DNA of 64,000 bases from Cryptomeria japonica. Lineage: Eukaryota > Streptophyta > Pinopsida > Cupressales > Cupressaceae. Below the pieces are notes generated by a model, which did no database searches, had not been told where the DNA came from, and saw nothing but the letters and a program-made list of their open reading frames with translations. The position numbers were made by a program, and so were the translations under genes. Below are positions 1 through 11,028 of the stretch, one piece after another. The DNA lies in NCBI RefSeq assembly GCF_030272615.1, contig NC_081407.1:436514230-436578229 (forward strand). Direction: 5' to 3'. Position 1 is the stretch's first letter. Each line of letters starts with the position of its first letter.

Positions 1-312
1 GACGATCATGTTGTCTGGTTTTAGGACATGCGGTACCCCGTCTAAGACAGGACATAGTCTGGTTTCGAGTATACCACACCCTATATAAGACCCATGATAG
101 TAGTGACAAGGACAAATGATATTGATGTTAATGTTCGATTGATATGACAATTGTGATCAGTTTGAATGTCTAGTTTGATTGAAAAAGTTTATCTATTAAG
201 GCGTGATTTGTAGTAAAGCATAGTGTGTGATTGCATGTCATTGGATGTATGCTCAGCGATCTATCTATGCACAAAGGGATCATTTATTGCAAAATGCGTT
301 GATGCCAAAGAA

Positions 313-620
313 ATTGTTGTTTTTGGATTTTGAGTTTCTTCAGGACATTAGTTGATTTTTTTTGGATTTTTTCAGGACATTATTTAATGTTTTTTGGATT
401 TTTTCAGGACATTATTTGAATGTTTTTGGATTATTTCAAGACATTATTTGATTTTTATGATTTTTTCAAGACATTATTCAATTTTTATGATTTTTTCAGG
501 ACATTTTTCAATTTTTATAATTTTTTTCAGGATATTTTTTCAATTTTTATGATTTTTTTCAGGACATTATGTGATTTTTTTGTTTGGATTTTTTCAGGAC
601 ATTTTATGATTTTTATGATT
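313..620 (-). repeat. Short tandem array, about 35 bp units (element A tail)
   Basis: Eight or nine degenerate units on the plus strand, each containing TTTTTTCAGGACATTA followed by a T-rich spacer. The same motif forms arrays at the equivalent place in B (37,216-37,470) and, inverted, in G (50,965-51,230). Unit length varies by a few bases, mostly in the T runs. Confidence 0.85.
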
Positions 621-1255
621 TTGCCCCCAGTGTCTAGCAAGGCAAGGAATGTGATAGGTGAATAAATAGGCTTTCTGAAATGTTGGTGGATAGAGGGAAA
701 ACAAAGGCCTTTTATCATGGAGACAATATGGATGCAATTTTCAAGGGCTATGGCGTGATGGGACAAGAGACTGGATATGACAATGTAAAGCAGAAACATG
801 GCATGAGGGACATGTCAAGAGGTTTTTGAAACTATGTTTAAATTTTGCGTCCTTATGTCAAATCAAGATCAAGGAACAGAAAGAGTGTATGGATAGTGAT
901 AAGATATGGATAGGATAAGCAAGACCAAGAATGGATAAGGGACATGGACTGAAGGTCAGGGTAGGCTAAGGGATAGTGGCAGAAAGTTGCAATAAGCTAG
1001 GGAATATGGATGAAAAGTTATAATAAGAAAATGGATAAAGACCAAAAGCTGTGATGGACTAAAAGCTGCAAACAAGATGCATGATTCTCATGAAGATCCT
1101 CAGCCTTGTCAAGATCAAAGGTGGAAAGGGAAACTAGACAATAGGATATGAAGGGTAATGACAGGGGTTCGATAGGATAATGAAGGGCAATAGGATATGA
1201 AGGAGGAAACCTGCCCCCAAGTGTGGTGTGCAAGAAGTTCATAGTTTACGCATGA

Positions 1256-1325
1256 CGCCTGTTTGCCAGGTTTTCATCACTGTACTTTCCCAAGGTGCTT
1301 GTTTGCCAGGTTTTCACCAGTGGAC
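1256..1325 (-). repeat. Duplicated GTGAAAACCTGGCAAAC motif
   Basis: Two copies about 40 bases apart on the minus strand, followed by GC-containing flanks. The same pair occurs at 37,745-37,812 (B) and 50,246-50,312 (G), and one copy occurs at 59,480-59,500 (C). It always lies just downstream of the last ORF. Conservation across diverged elements suggests a cis-acting role; which role is unknown. Confidence 0.75.
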
Positions 1326-1622
1326 GAATTATTTTTGCTTTATTTTTTTCTTTTGTCTTTTTTTTTCACTTTTTTTTGTATTTTGACTTTTTTTTTTTTT
1401 TTTTTTTTGACTTTTTCAATAGAAGATGGAAGAAGGACTCAAGCGTCTTTTTTTTTGGATAGTAGCCTTGAAAAAAAATGGACCATGACCTTTAAAAGTA
1501 TGCTCAAAGACGTTGGTAGGATAAGGACATGGAAAAAGAGATGAAATTAAGGCAAGGATTTATGCAAAGGATTGGACCAGAGGGATGGAAGGATGGAAAA
1601 TATGCATTGGATAATGGATAGG

Positions 1623-3626
1623 CTATTGGAAGAATTGTTCTTGAGTGGAAGGAAATGTTGGCAAGATTGACATTGGCACACACCTTGAGGGGTGATGGAC
1701 TGATGGAGGAAAGATGTATTTTGGATATTGAGATTTTGACAAAGGGAAGGCTATGGATTTTGGGACATAAGGGCCCAAAAAGGATGAAGAAAGTGGTGAA
1801 GAAATAGACTTGGAAGTTTTGGATGGATGAATAGCAATTTTAGATGCCAATTTTGATGTTTCTTTAGGCTTTTGTGCTTCAAGAAGTTGCTTAGGAACCC
1901 ACATTTTTTTGGATTTTTCATGCTTTTGTGGTTCCTTCGAGTGCATTGCTTGCACAAGGGATTTAGGAACCCATATAGATTTTGAATTTTTTTTTTGAGA
2001 AATGGGCCTTTGTGGCCTTTTGGATATATTTTTTTCATTATAGATCAAATTGTTCTTTGTTTTGACATGTCGATTATATTGGACATGTTGATCTTTGAAT
2101 ACATGTGGATTGCTAGACTTATGACTTTTATACTTGGCATCCAAATTGCTTGGAGGGGGAAAGGAATGCATGGATGGATAGGAATGAAATGGAGTTATTT
2201 TGGATTGATGAAATTTACTCAAGGATGTGTGCCTTTGCTGACCTTGCATAAAGGAAGAAAGGATATAAGGACCTAAGATGGGTGGAAAGTATGATGGGGA
2301 AGGTGTATGTTTGGATTTTGAAGGGATGTTGGATTTAGTAGGGATGTTGGATTTAGTAGGGGTACCCACGTCTTGAGGAATTTCACTGAGGCCATGACCC
2401 TTAATATTTTCTTTTATATGGAGGGGTTCTTTCTCATGAAGGTCTACTCCTTTCCCTTTATGAATTTCTTGACTTGTAGGAGACTCTTTTCTTTGGGAAG
2501 AAGACACGATTCCATTATGAGGTGGATATGATATGAGAGAAATAATGAGATCTTGAAGTGGATCGGATTGCACCAAAGTGGAAGAACCCATTATGCATGT
2601 CGAGGGTTCATGAACATCTTGCACTGACACGTTAGAATCATGAGGGGTATTAGGATCATGAGGGGGACATGGTTCAATGATAGTCTCTTCAAGAGATGGA
2701 ATGGGAGAAATAATGGGATCATCAAAAGAAATGCGCCCTTGGAGTGTATATGGAGCATTAAGACAAGGAGATGGAGGAACAAGTGGATCTTGTGGAGGAT
2801 CTGAAGGAAGAATTTGATCTTGACAAGGAGGAAGATCATTGGAATCCTCTTTAAAGGTGCTTTGCTCTTGACTTTTAATGGGATCATCGGAAAGGATGGA
2901 AGGGATATCTTGATCTTGTTTAGGAAGTGGAATGTCAATGGGATTTGAAAGGATATTGTGTTCTTGGAATGGAAGGGGATCATTTGGGATTGGATGGACT
3001 GGGATATCCTGATCTTGCTCGGGGAATGGAGTTTCAATAGGACTTTGGATAGGATGGACAAGAATAGGGGAATCATCGTGAGTGTCTGGGAACATGGGGT
3101 CCTGGTCAACAATTGGATGGGATGATAAGGTTTCAAGATCTTGATCTTGATCTATTTTAGCACGCGTTTCTTTATGCTCTAAATTATCCTCTTGACATGG
3201 GGTTAGACTTTGGATATGAATGGGGGATTCTGACAAGGGATCAATGGTTTGGCATGAAGGAAATGCACTTTGAACATTTGTGATGGATTCTGGCAAGGAA
3301 TCAATGCTTGAACATGAGGAAGAGGGACTTCGAATGGGGTCCTCTAAAACAGGTAATGGCAATAAAGTGCATGGTTGCCTTGGGTCTTGTATTTCTGAAA
3401 CATGACAAGGATGTGCATCATGAATTGGATTCTCTTGGATAATTGCATCCTTGGGTGTATTGTTTGATGAGGACAATATGGAAGGTTCTTGTGAAACTTC
3501 TAAAGGTGTAGGGATAGATGCCACTAGAGAGTCAATTTGATTGCGGGGGGATGAGGTATTGCTAGATATAATTATATTATCTTGATCTTCCTCAAAGAAT
3601 TCACTTGGTAGTTTCCTTAAGATCAT
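1623..3626 (-). CDS. Element A ORF2, Pro/Ser-rich protein of unknown function
   Basis: An uninterrupted 667-codon ORF. The protein is rich in Pro, Ser, Asp and Gln, with loose repeats such as DPI/DQDI segments in the first 400 residues. The C-terminal part is basic, with two copies of a WVPKxLxxA motif at about residues 540-575. I recognise no enzymatic domain. The first 80 residues resemble the sequence upstream of the protease in element C (about 25,680-25,930), so this is probably an expanded gag/pre-protease segment whose downstream enzymes were lost (inference). It follows the Q-rich ORF after 21 bases, and the context just upstream (KKGGFIAM) suggests the two were once one polyprotein in different frames. 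That it stays open over 2 kb, unlike its neighbours, may mean selection or recent insertion. Confidence 0.7.
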   Translation of the reverse strand: MILRKLPSEFFEEDQDNIIISSNTSSPRNQIDSLVASIPTPLEVSQEPSILSSSNNTPKDAIIQENPIHDAHPCHVSEIQDPRQPCTLLPLPVLEDPIRSPSSSCSSIDSLPESITNVQSAFPSCQTIDPLSESPIHIQSLTPCQEDNLEHKETRAKIDQDQDLETLSSHPIVDQDPMFPDTHDDSPILVHPIQSPIETPFPEQDQDIPVHPIPNDPLPFQEHNILSNPIDIPLPKQDQDIPSILSDDPIKSQEQSTFKEDSNDLPPCQDQILPSDPPQDPLVPPSPCLNAPYTLQGRISFDDPIISPIPSLEETIIEPCPPHDPNTPHDSNVSVQDVHEPSTCIMGSSTLVQSDPLQDLIISLISYPPHNGIVSSSQRKESPTSQEIHKGKGVDLHEKEPLHIKENIKGHGLSEIPQDVGTPTKSNIPTKSNIPSKSKHTPSPSYFPPILGPYILSSFMQGQQRHTSLSKFHQSKITPFHSYPSMHSFPPPSNLDAKYKSHKSSNPHVFKDQHVQYNRHVKTKNNLIYNEKNISKRPQRPISQKKNSKSIWVPKSLVQAMHSKEPQKHEKSKKMWVPKQLLEAQKPKETSKLASKIAIHPSKTSKSISSPLSSSFLGPYVPKSIAFPLSKSQYPKYIFPPSVHHPSRCVPMSILPTFPSTQEQFFQ

Positions 3627-3647
3627 TGCAATAAAACCACCTTTCTT

Positions 3648-4451
3648 TCAAGGTTTTGACATAGTTGTATCTGGAATTTGAACTTGTTTGGCAAGGAGTT
3701 GGTTCTGATCTGATGTCATGTTTTGATATTGGACTTGGTTCAATTGTTTTGACATGTTTGAAATTTGGGTTGGTGTGTGCTGCAACCTTTGTTTTTGAAT
3801 GTTTGGTTGTGGTTGTTGACATTGATATTCCACCATTGGTTGAACCATTTGTGGACATTGTATAGTTGGTTGGACATATTGTTGAAATTGGACCCTTGGT
3901 TGTATATGTTGAACAATTGGTTGAACCATTGGTTGTATTGGTTGAAAATTTGATTGATAGTAAACACCTTGTTCTTGTTGTGGAGGCACGTAATGTTGAA
4001 ATTGATGTTGTCTCTTTTCTTGAAATTGTTTCATCATCTCTATTTGGGAGAGGAGAGCTGGTATGTCTGATCGTTCAAGAAGAGATCTTACATCAATTGG
4101 CTCAATCTTTGGATTTTGACCTGGAAATTTTCGAAACATTTTGGACATTTGTGATCTATTCTTCTCAATGTTTTTCACTCTTTGTTCCAAAATCTCATTT
4201 TCTTGAGCTAGTTTCTCCTCTAGTTTTTGTATTTGGAGACTTGTTTCATCATAAAAAGTTTGATCGATATTGCCTTGTTGTTGGGTTGGATATAATTGTG
4301 ATTGCCTTGGATTAAAATTCGATTGCATTGTCGGTTGATACGTCAAACTTTGTTGCATCATTGGTGCTTGGAACCTTGTTTCAATAGACATGTCACTATG
4401 CAATGTTTTTTTTTTTTTTGGAATTTTGCAAGGATAATATATGATATGCAA
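3648..4451 (-). CDS. Element A ORF1, Gln-rich coiled-coil protein
   Basis: A 267-codon ORF; I prefer the start at 4,391 (MSIETR...), because element B has a matching MPVETR start at 46,173. Residues about 70-110 (from the upstream Met) are heptad-like and charged, suggesting a coiled coil (LEEKLAQENEILEQRVKNIE). The second half is Gln-rich with repeated QPMVQ/QHIQP blocks. No zinc knuckle, protease or RT is present. It matches the Q-rich leader protein of B in position and in its start. It may act as a gag-like assembly protein, but that is inference. Intact as read. Confidence 0.65.
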   Translation of the reverse strand: MHIIYYPCKIPKKKKTLHSDMSIETRFQAPMMQQSLTYQPTMQSNFNPRQSQLYPTQQQGNIDQTFYDETSLQIQKLEEKLAQENEILEQRVKNIEKNRSQMSKMFRKFPGQNPKIEPIDVRSLLERSDIPALLSQIEMMKQFQEKRQHQFQHYVPPQQEQGVYYQSNFQPIQPMVQPIVQHIQPRVQFQQYVQPTIQCPQMVQPMVEYQCQQPQPNIQKQRLQHTPTQISNMSKQLNQVQYQNMTSDQNQLLAKQVQIPDTTMSKP

Positions 4452-6493
4452 CTAAATGCAAACTAAATAGGTGAAAATGCAATCTATGGCAAGAATGCAA
4501 CCTATGTTTTTGGTTGTTTTTTCAAGATTTTGACAAACTCGTGAATGCAATTCTAAGAAATGAGACCCTTAGGAAATTGAAATGATGTCTAGACCTCAAA
4601 GGACAAAAGGACCAAGTGACAAAAGGACAAAATGACAATGTCTCCCCTATATGCTTGGATACTAAGCTAGGTTTGACCAAATGACATTGATGACAAAAAG
4701 ACAAAAGTTTGATAAGGTCTAGACTTCCTAACAATAACTTAGGGTTTATTCAAAGATTTGGATTACTCAAGTATGACAAAACCTAGTTTTGACACTATAT
4801 GCAAAGGGACAATTACTATGCAAATAACCCTAATATGATATGATAATGACCTAAGCTTAATGAAGGGACCTAGGGTATGCAAATGCAAATGTAAGAGAAT
4901 GTCAACCTAAGGCAAAACCTAAGGTTGAATTATGAAATGTTATTACTCTAATGCAAGAGGACACATGCAAATGGATGACCCTTATTGATATGCAAAGGAG
5001 TATGACCTAGGTGAAACTTAACCTTGGTAGTTGACAATGACTTTGCAAAATGCAAACCTCAGATGAACCTAAATCTAAGTGACATGAATGTTGAGACAAG
5101 ATTTTGAAAAATGTTTGACAACCATGTTTGAAGATGTTTTGAACTTTGTTGGATGAAATGTTCTTGTGTTTAACCTTGTTTTGAATCAATTTGTCTTGTT
5201 TTTGAAATGAGACACAACTCAACTTTTGACAAATAAAGAAGACAAGATATTTCAACTTAGACTCAAGACAATCATGCTCATTCACACATTTCTTATGGTA
5301 GGCAAGGACAGTAGGTACTTGAGAGGTAGACTCGTTATGAGATTCAAGGAGAATACATAGATGCTTGACCCCACGGGCTCCCCTCCATGACACTCACTTC
5401 TCAGGGCAGCCAAGCATCAGTCCCCATGGAAATCTCCCCATGGTGAACTTAGTATCTCTTCCAAGTATCCGAACTTGTCCTTCTCAAGCAACTAGAAGGA
5501 TTTTTGGCCTCTAAATACAAGGTGTTTAGTCAGGATTTCTGTTAAGCGTTACTCCTTGGTGTCACACAAGCGTGATTGAGACATTAAGCCCGCCAAGATA
5601 CTAAACAAATGTAGTCTCGTAAGCATGATTTAGACCATGAGGTCCTACTTAGATGTTGATATGAGAAAGAGTCCAAGGGTCATCACTTCCCAAGTAACTA
5701 CAATTCCCACGTAACCCTTCCTTCAAAGCTTTTGCCCATCAGGTATTTATTTATAGTGAGTTAGAATGCCAAGGTATTCTAGCTATACTCACTTTGCGTC
5801 ATTCCCTTCTCACGATTATCACTTGCTTGCAAAAGAAAGCAAATGGTCAGGAAGGCAAGCCCTCTAAAGGTAACAAACAATCTGAACCAAGAGAATGGTA
5901 TCGAAGATCTGGATTTCTGATCACCCTAAGAAGGATGAGAGCATACTCTCCTACTCCGATGTCAAACTCAACAATCAAAACAAACACACATTCATTCCAT
6001 CCTATTTAGCAATAATACTAAGTGCCTGATTATGAATTACAAACACCAAGTTTAGTTGGAGTATAAGGCAACCTGCAAAACCACCAAGTCAGAAGTTTGA
6101 TTTTCTTAGTCTTTGACTAGCAAACCTGCATACAATGTGTTAGTAGTTTCATTTGTTGTCTTTGTCATGTGTATGCCAAGGTGCTGCACAGAGAATCAGT
6201 ACCAAAAACCAAAAAGCAGAAATAGAATGCAAAACAAAACAATTTGCAAGTAAAAAAACACTGCCTTTTACCTCTGTTTTTGGCCCTACACAGGCACAAA
6301 ATGTCTCACACAGGTGCAAAATGCTTGACACAGGTGCAGATTATCCTTGACATAGGCGCAGAATGCTTGACACAGGCGCAGATTGTCTCACACAGGCGCA
6401 GAAGTTCTTAGAAAACCCTGCATTACCCTGTTTCTTGGGTTTTTCACCTGCAAATCAACTCAAAAGCACTCAAAAGCATGATTAGGGGGTTAG
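4452..6493 (-). other. Element A 5' leader (non-coding)
   Basis: About 2 kb between the primer site and the first ORF, with no ORF that looks real. It shares blocks with the leader of B (46,174-48,169) and a short block with C: the GAGAGTATGCTCTCA context at about 5,935-5,950 here matches 24,045-24,065 in C. Long leaders are usual for Tat elements. A short repeat array sits next to the primer site. Confidence 0.7.
6288..6410 (-). repeat. About 22 bp tandem repeats beside the primer site
   Basis: Six imperfect units on the plus strand of the type TGACACAGGCGCAGAATGC, directly upstream (plus coordinates) of the primer-binding site. A related array lies at 47,958-48,085 in B, again beside the primer site, and scattered related units occur at 33,860-33,960. 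Confidence 0.75.
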
Positions 6494-6511
6494 TTCACAT
6501 CGGGTTCACCA
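6494..6511 (-). promoter_or_regulatory. Primer-binding site, tRNA-Trp type (element A)
   Basis: On the minus strand this reads TGGTGAACCCGATGTGAA, complementary to the 3' end of plant tRNA-Trp as I know it (ending TTCACGTCGGGTTCACCA), with one mismatch. It lies five bases inside the LTR end, as expected for priming of minus-strand DNA. The B copy (48,170-48,187) matches perfectly. Confidence 0.8.
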
Positions 6512-6890
6512 ATTAATGTAGATAGGAAATGTGGAAATCATCAAAGCAAATCAATATTAGCCTAGTTCAATCACGAAAACTCAATTGCAATGATAACAAT
6601 CCTAATTACACTCAATAAAGACATGAAAACAAGACATCAATTCAAATGCAAACCATTGCAAACTTGAATGTCTCCTTCATGTGGCTCCATTGTCCTTCTT
6701 TCTCCTTCAAATAGCTTTGTTGTGGATCTCACCTACTAGTGCATGAGCATGATGTGAAAGCAAGTAGACAAGATGATAGCGCAAGAATACTCGAAGCGTG
6801 ATTGATTCAACCAAGGATCAAGGATCAGGGCTTAGGGATCAGGGCTCAGGGATCAGGGACCTTGATTTGAAGAAATTCATCCAATTTATA

Positions 6891-6900
6891 GACAAATTGG
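6891..6900 (-). promoter_or_regulatory. LTR TATA box (element A)
   Basis: TATAAATTGG on the minus strand, flanked by a short inverted repeat (CCAATTT...AAATTGG). The same site is found at 32,142-32,151 (B) and in the plus-oriented LTR near 54,085-54,095, so it is a conserved promoter element of the family. Confidence 0.65.
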
Positions 6901-7449
6901 AGAAAAGAAAAGATTAACATGAATTAGATTTGAATGGAAATTGCAAATCAAGAATGACAAATATGACAAATTATGACAAATTTGCACTTTCTATGCAAGA
7001 TTGATTGATTGTCAATTATGACAAATTATGACAAATTGAAATGTCATTCCCATGAAATTAGATGAATTAGAAATTAGGAAATTAGAAAATGAGGAAATTA
7101 GGAATTAAGTGAATTAATTAACAATTTTTCATTTATTAATTTAATTCACAAAAGAGGGAGGAATTAATTAGCCAATTAAATGAACATTTAATTGCGATGA
7201 GAAGACTTAGGATAAATAAACTATTTAACCTAGAGGGAGAAATGATAAACAAGGTTAAATGAATAAATCATGAAACCCTATAAGATGAATTAGAAATGCA
7301 AGGATGACAATTAGGTCTTGACAAAAGATAATTGATGCCGATTCGATCATGATTCTGACTAACAAAGGACCAATGCTGATAAGTGATTTGATTGATAAAT
7401 GCACCAATTGATGAGGAACAATGACTAATTGATCCAAATTGACATGATT

Positions 7450-7640
7450 GAGAAGGATGATGATCGATGACAAATCGATCGCAGAATGACAAAATTAACA
7501 AGAAGACAAGGATCGATGACAAAATAGATTGCGAAAACAACAAGATTGAAAATGTCAATGATCGATGACATATCGATCGCAAGATGACAAGATTGATAAG
7601 AGGACAATGATAGATGACAAATTGATCACAAAATGACAAG
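7450..7640 (-). repeat. 49 bp tandem units in element A LTR
   Basis: About four imperfect units, most with GATCGATGAC...TCGATCGC. The inverted halves GATCGAT and ATCGATC within a unit could form small hairpins. The B LTR has five related units at 32,863-33,090. Confidence 0.75.
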
Positions 7641-7944
7641 ATTGAAAAGAGGACAAAACCCTAATTAGGATTGACGATGTCCAAAATGATGACAAATTAA
7701 CACGCACATTGATGCGACAGGATAAGATCGATCAAAATCATGACTGAAGATTATTATCGACAAGACCAAATTTGAAAGTGAGATAAATGAAGAATGCAGA
7801 AGAAGGACTCAATGCTCGCAAATGATAAAGACCAAGTGCGAATCATAGGAGAAATGTTAATGCAACGCAAAAACCCTAAAATAAGGCAATGCGCAAATAT
7901 TAAAGTACAACTCCGCGAGCGTTGACCATTTTTAGATGTCTACC

Positions 7945-8932
7945 TAACCAACTTAATGCCTAATACCTGTAAACCAGTTAAGTATGCCGATAGACAGTGT
8001 TAACAGTAAATTGCTATACCGGTAAAGATTAATGCATGAAACACAAACATAAAGTCATCCACAACACATAACACCAATATTTGTACGTGGAAACCCTGTA
8101 AGGGGAAAAACCACGGTGGGAAACCTTACCCACAATCAGATGATACTACTGCGGATAGTAAGTGTACATAAATGGGGTCTGCACATGCAGAAATGCCAAC
8201 AACCTAGAGCTCACTGCTCAAACACAAAATGGGAGTCACACTGACTACAATTGGATGGTTAAATCCAATAAGAATGTACTGCACAAAATAACATCTTCAT
8301 ATGCTGGATTCAGTATCGGTGTAATGCTAATATGCTTATACAAAAACCTAGCTTCACTTTCAAATGATGTCTTCATGTATACCTCTACTTGATCTCACAT
8401 ATACCTTTACTCGATTCTTTTTCGCATTCCACACTTGATCTTACAAATAAGATCTTACATTTATACCATACCCTAAGACCAATTTTAGTAGGTCGACTCT
8501 ACAAGATATTACAATAAAATCATTTTACAAACAATATAATATCTGATGCAATAACCGATTAAACATGTTGGCTTAATGCATTTACATCAATAATAAATCA
8601 TCTCCATAGTGTGCCATGCTGATCTAGAAAAGATAAACCTGCCGGTGTAACCCTAGATAACCTGGACCTATTTGCCGATAAAAGCAAATATGCAAATATG
8701 AATATACCAATGATTAATTCTTCAAAACAAAGTGTCCACACAATGTCTTCAACATTACCAAGTGTCTTCCATATCATTCCAGATACCGATGAACATTATA
8801 TCCTACCGGTGAACCATATACCAGTAACTGTGCAATAGTTACTTGCTTGCCGGTGAATGTTGCTAGATCTCCAAAGTGCTTGTTTTCAGTAGGTGTTGAC
8901 ATCAATGACAAAACCATACCAAAATACCAACA
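7945..8932 (-). repeat. Element D 3' LTR (truncated by element A)
   Basis: Matches 13,549-14,535. Begins TGTTGGTATT on the minus strand at 8,932. The final part present in the other copy (13,477-13,548, ending CCTAACA) is missing here, because the A LTR starts at 7,944. Confidence 0.9.
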
Positions 8933-8945
8933 ATCTCCCCCTTTG
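8933..8945 (-). promoter_or_regulatory. Polypurine tract of element D
   Basis: CAAAGGGGGAGAT on the minus strand directly before the LTR start TGTTGG. The same tract precedes the 3' LTR of element H (56,981-56,992), one of several shared terminal signals. Confidence 0.85.
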
Positions 8946-9266
8946 GCATTGATGACAACACAAGATGGAAAAACCATCAAAGTGCCAAAACAGAAATGCC
9001 AAATACCAAAAACCAACAATCTCCATTTCTCCCCTTGGGAGCAGCATGTGTTTATCCAAAGATTTATTTTCAATACCAAACTCTCCTCAAAAGATAATGT
9101 GTTTTTCCATAGATATCTCTCCCCCTTTGACATCAAATGCCAAAGCTACAAAAATTAATTTTATACAAAATACCAACTACTCCCCCTGAGAAGTAGCTTC
9201 CTCATCAAAGACCGGAATAAAGATTTGTCTTTTTAATTCTGTCAGTTGATGACAATCATCAACTGT

Positions 9267-9551
9267 CTAAGTCTCTACTGGTGGTGGTATGAATCCAAGT
9301 TGATCTATGAGATATTCAAAAGTCTCCTTAGGCAAAGGTTTTGTGAAAATATCTACAAGTTGTTCTTTAGTATTCACATAAACCAGTTTTATCTCCTTTT
9401 GTTCAACTTTTTCCCTTAGAAAATTTAGTTGGATAGAAACATGTTTTGTTTTAGAATGTAATACCGGATTCTTAGATATATCAATTGCTGCAGTGTTATC
9501 ACAATATATAGTAATGGGTTCCTTGCATTTTACCTTTATATCTTTCAACAT
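9267..9551 (-). pseudogene. Copia RNase H, C-terminal part (element D)
   Basis: Contains CDNTAAIDISKNPV, then SKTKHVSIQLNFLRE and EQLVDIFTKPLP, the typical end of copia RNase H. The upstream part of the domain (about 9,552-9,820) can be read in fragments but is broken. This piece is in a different frame from the RT, so at least one frameshift lies between them near 9,820. Codons stop at PPPVET, about 320 bases before the polypurine tract. Confidence 0.85.
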
Positions 9552-9762
9552 TTGCTTAAGTCATAATACCTGTGTATAGTTAGTTGCTGCTGCAACATAT
9601 TCTGATTCTGCTGTTGATAAAGATGTACAACTTTGTTTCTTACTCAACCAAGAAACTAATCTCTTTCCAAGAAAGAATGCTCCTCCAGTGGTGCTCTTTC
9701 TATCATCCATATCTCCTGCCCAATTTGCATCTGTGTATGCACATAGGTCAAAATTTTCATCT

Positions 9763-10752
9763 TTAGGATACCATAATCCAAGATTTGTTGTGCCTTGTAA
9801 GTACCGAAAAAATCCTTTTCACTACCGATTCATGATTTTCCCTAGGATTACTTTGAAATCTAGAAACAATACATACTGCATTCATAATATCAGGCCTGGT
9901 TTGTGTCAAATATAGTAAACCTCCTATCATAGATTTGTATCTAGTTGGATTAATAGGTGTAGATTCATCCCTTTGAGATAATTTGTCATTTGTAGTCATA
10001 GGTGTGCTTACTGGTTTAGAGTTCTCCATCCCAAATTTCTTTAGTAATTCTTTCAAGTACTTGGATTGACTCAAAAATATACCTTTATCAGTCTGTGAAA
10101 TTTGCAAACCTAAAAAGAATTTTATTTCTCCAATCATAGACATTTCAAATTCTTGCTGCATTTTAATAGAAAATTCCTTACATAATCCATCTTCTCCTCC
10201 AAAGATTATATCATCAACAAATACTTCAATAATCAAGATGTCATCATTAGTTATTTTGTAATATAAATTGCTATCTGCATTTCCTTTAGTAAAGCCAATC
10301 TTTAAAAGATACTTATCCAACCTTGCATACCAAGCTCTTAGGGCTTGTTTCAATCCATACATAGCTTTTCTTAACCTGCAAACCATATCATTGTCATATG
10401 TCAAGGAAAATCCATTAGGTTGTTCAATATATACTTCCTCTTCAAGATCTCCATTCAAAAATGCACATTTAATAGCCATTTGATAAACTTTGTAGTCCTT
10501 GTGAGCTGCAAAAGCCAAGAATAAACTAACTACCTCAATTCTGGCTACTGGTGCAAAGGTTTCATTGTAATCAACTCCTTCTTTATGAGAATATCCCTTA
10601 CACACTAGTCTTTCTTTATTTCTGACAGCCTTACCATCTTCATTAAGTTTGTTTCGAAATACCCATTTGGTTCCAATTACATTTTTATCTTTAGGCCGGG
10701 GAACTAATGTCCAAGTATTATTTTTCTCAATTTGTCCTAATTCTTCTTCCAT
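9763..10752 (-). pseudogene. Copia reverse transcriptase (element D)
   Basis: Residues 1-60 carry NTWTLVPRP and GTKWVFRNKLNEDG, the start of copia RT. ARIEVVSLFLAFAAHKDYKVYQM and AFLNGDLEEEVYIEQP follow, then the catalytic FVDD in EVFVDDIIFGG at about residue 180, and FLGLQISQTDKGIFLSQSKY. The active-site pair is intact. The frame is lost after VVKRIF at about 9,835, where the expected continuation is in another frame. A linker ORF (10,828-11,025) with an Asp/Glu/Thr-rich sequence connects it to the integrase. Confidence 0.92.
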
Positions 10753-11028
10753 AGCTTTAATCCAAAATTTATCTTCACATGCCTCATTGATTGATGATGG
10801 TTCAATTTGAGAAATAAGACATACCTCTTAATTTGCCAATCTTCCTCTTTTCATAACTCCTTTAAATTTGTTTCCAATTATCTGATCTTCAGAATGATTC
10901 AATCTTACATACCGGGGTGTCTTAGTTTGTTGTTGTTCTTCAATTACTGTGGAATCTTCTGATGACATGGGGGTAACTAGATCTTCATTCTGTACCGGTG
11001 GATTCAGTGTAGGTTCATTTGTCACAAT

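Larger units (their letters stand above)
1..1622 (-). other. Element A post-ORF tail (non-coding)
   Basis: I see no credible coding region. In element sense the order is: two copies of a GTGAAAACCTGGCAAAC motif (about 1,256-1,325 on the plus strand), a C-rich stretch, an array of short repeats (about 313-620), then sequence matching 36,885-37,190 of B and 51,300-51,650 of G. It is equivalent to the region between integrase and the 3' LTR in B. The reading frames here are low-complexity Phe-rich or shadow frames. Confidence 0.7.
1..7944 (-). mobile_element. Element A: non-autonomous Tat-lineage LTR retrotransposon, 3' part outside window
   Basis: Read on the minus strand: 5' LTR (7,944-6,517), tRNA-Trp-type primer site, a 2 kb leader, a Q-rich ORF, a Pro/Ser-rich ORF, then a non-coding tail that runs off the window at position 1. 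The LTR, primer site, leader and tail match element B (31,836-48,280), but no protease, RT, RNase H or integrase lies between the second ORF and the tail. A is therefore a non-autonomous relative of B, probably using B-type enzymes in trans (inference). Its right end interrupts the 3' LTR of copia element D; the rest of that LTR would lie left of this window. Confidence 0.8.
6517..7944 (-). repeat. Element A 5' LTR
   Basis: Starts TGTAGACATC on the minus strand (right end) and ends CCTATCTACA (left end), about 1,428 bp. It aligns along its length with the B LTR at 31,836-33,314. A conserved TATA box (TATAAATTGG on the minus strand, 6,891-6,900) marks the probable U3/R border. About four 49 bp ATCGAT-containing units lie at 7,450-7,640. 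The outermost base at 7,944 is G on the minus strand where T is expected. Confidence 0.85.

Noticed and set aside
420-665. Phe-rich plus-strand ORF of 81 codons
   Set aside because: It is a by-product of the T-rich tandem array in the tail of A; the composition is low-complexity and there is no conserved counterpart.
6494-6511. tRNA gene
   Set aside because: Only the 3' 18 bases of tRNA-Trp match; there is no cloverleaf. It is a primer-binding site.
8162-8392. Small ORFs in the D LTRs (MYINGVCTC...) that look conserved between copies
   Set aside because: Both copies lie in the two LTRs of one element and match the H LTR in reverse; conservation is that of the LTR, not of a protein.
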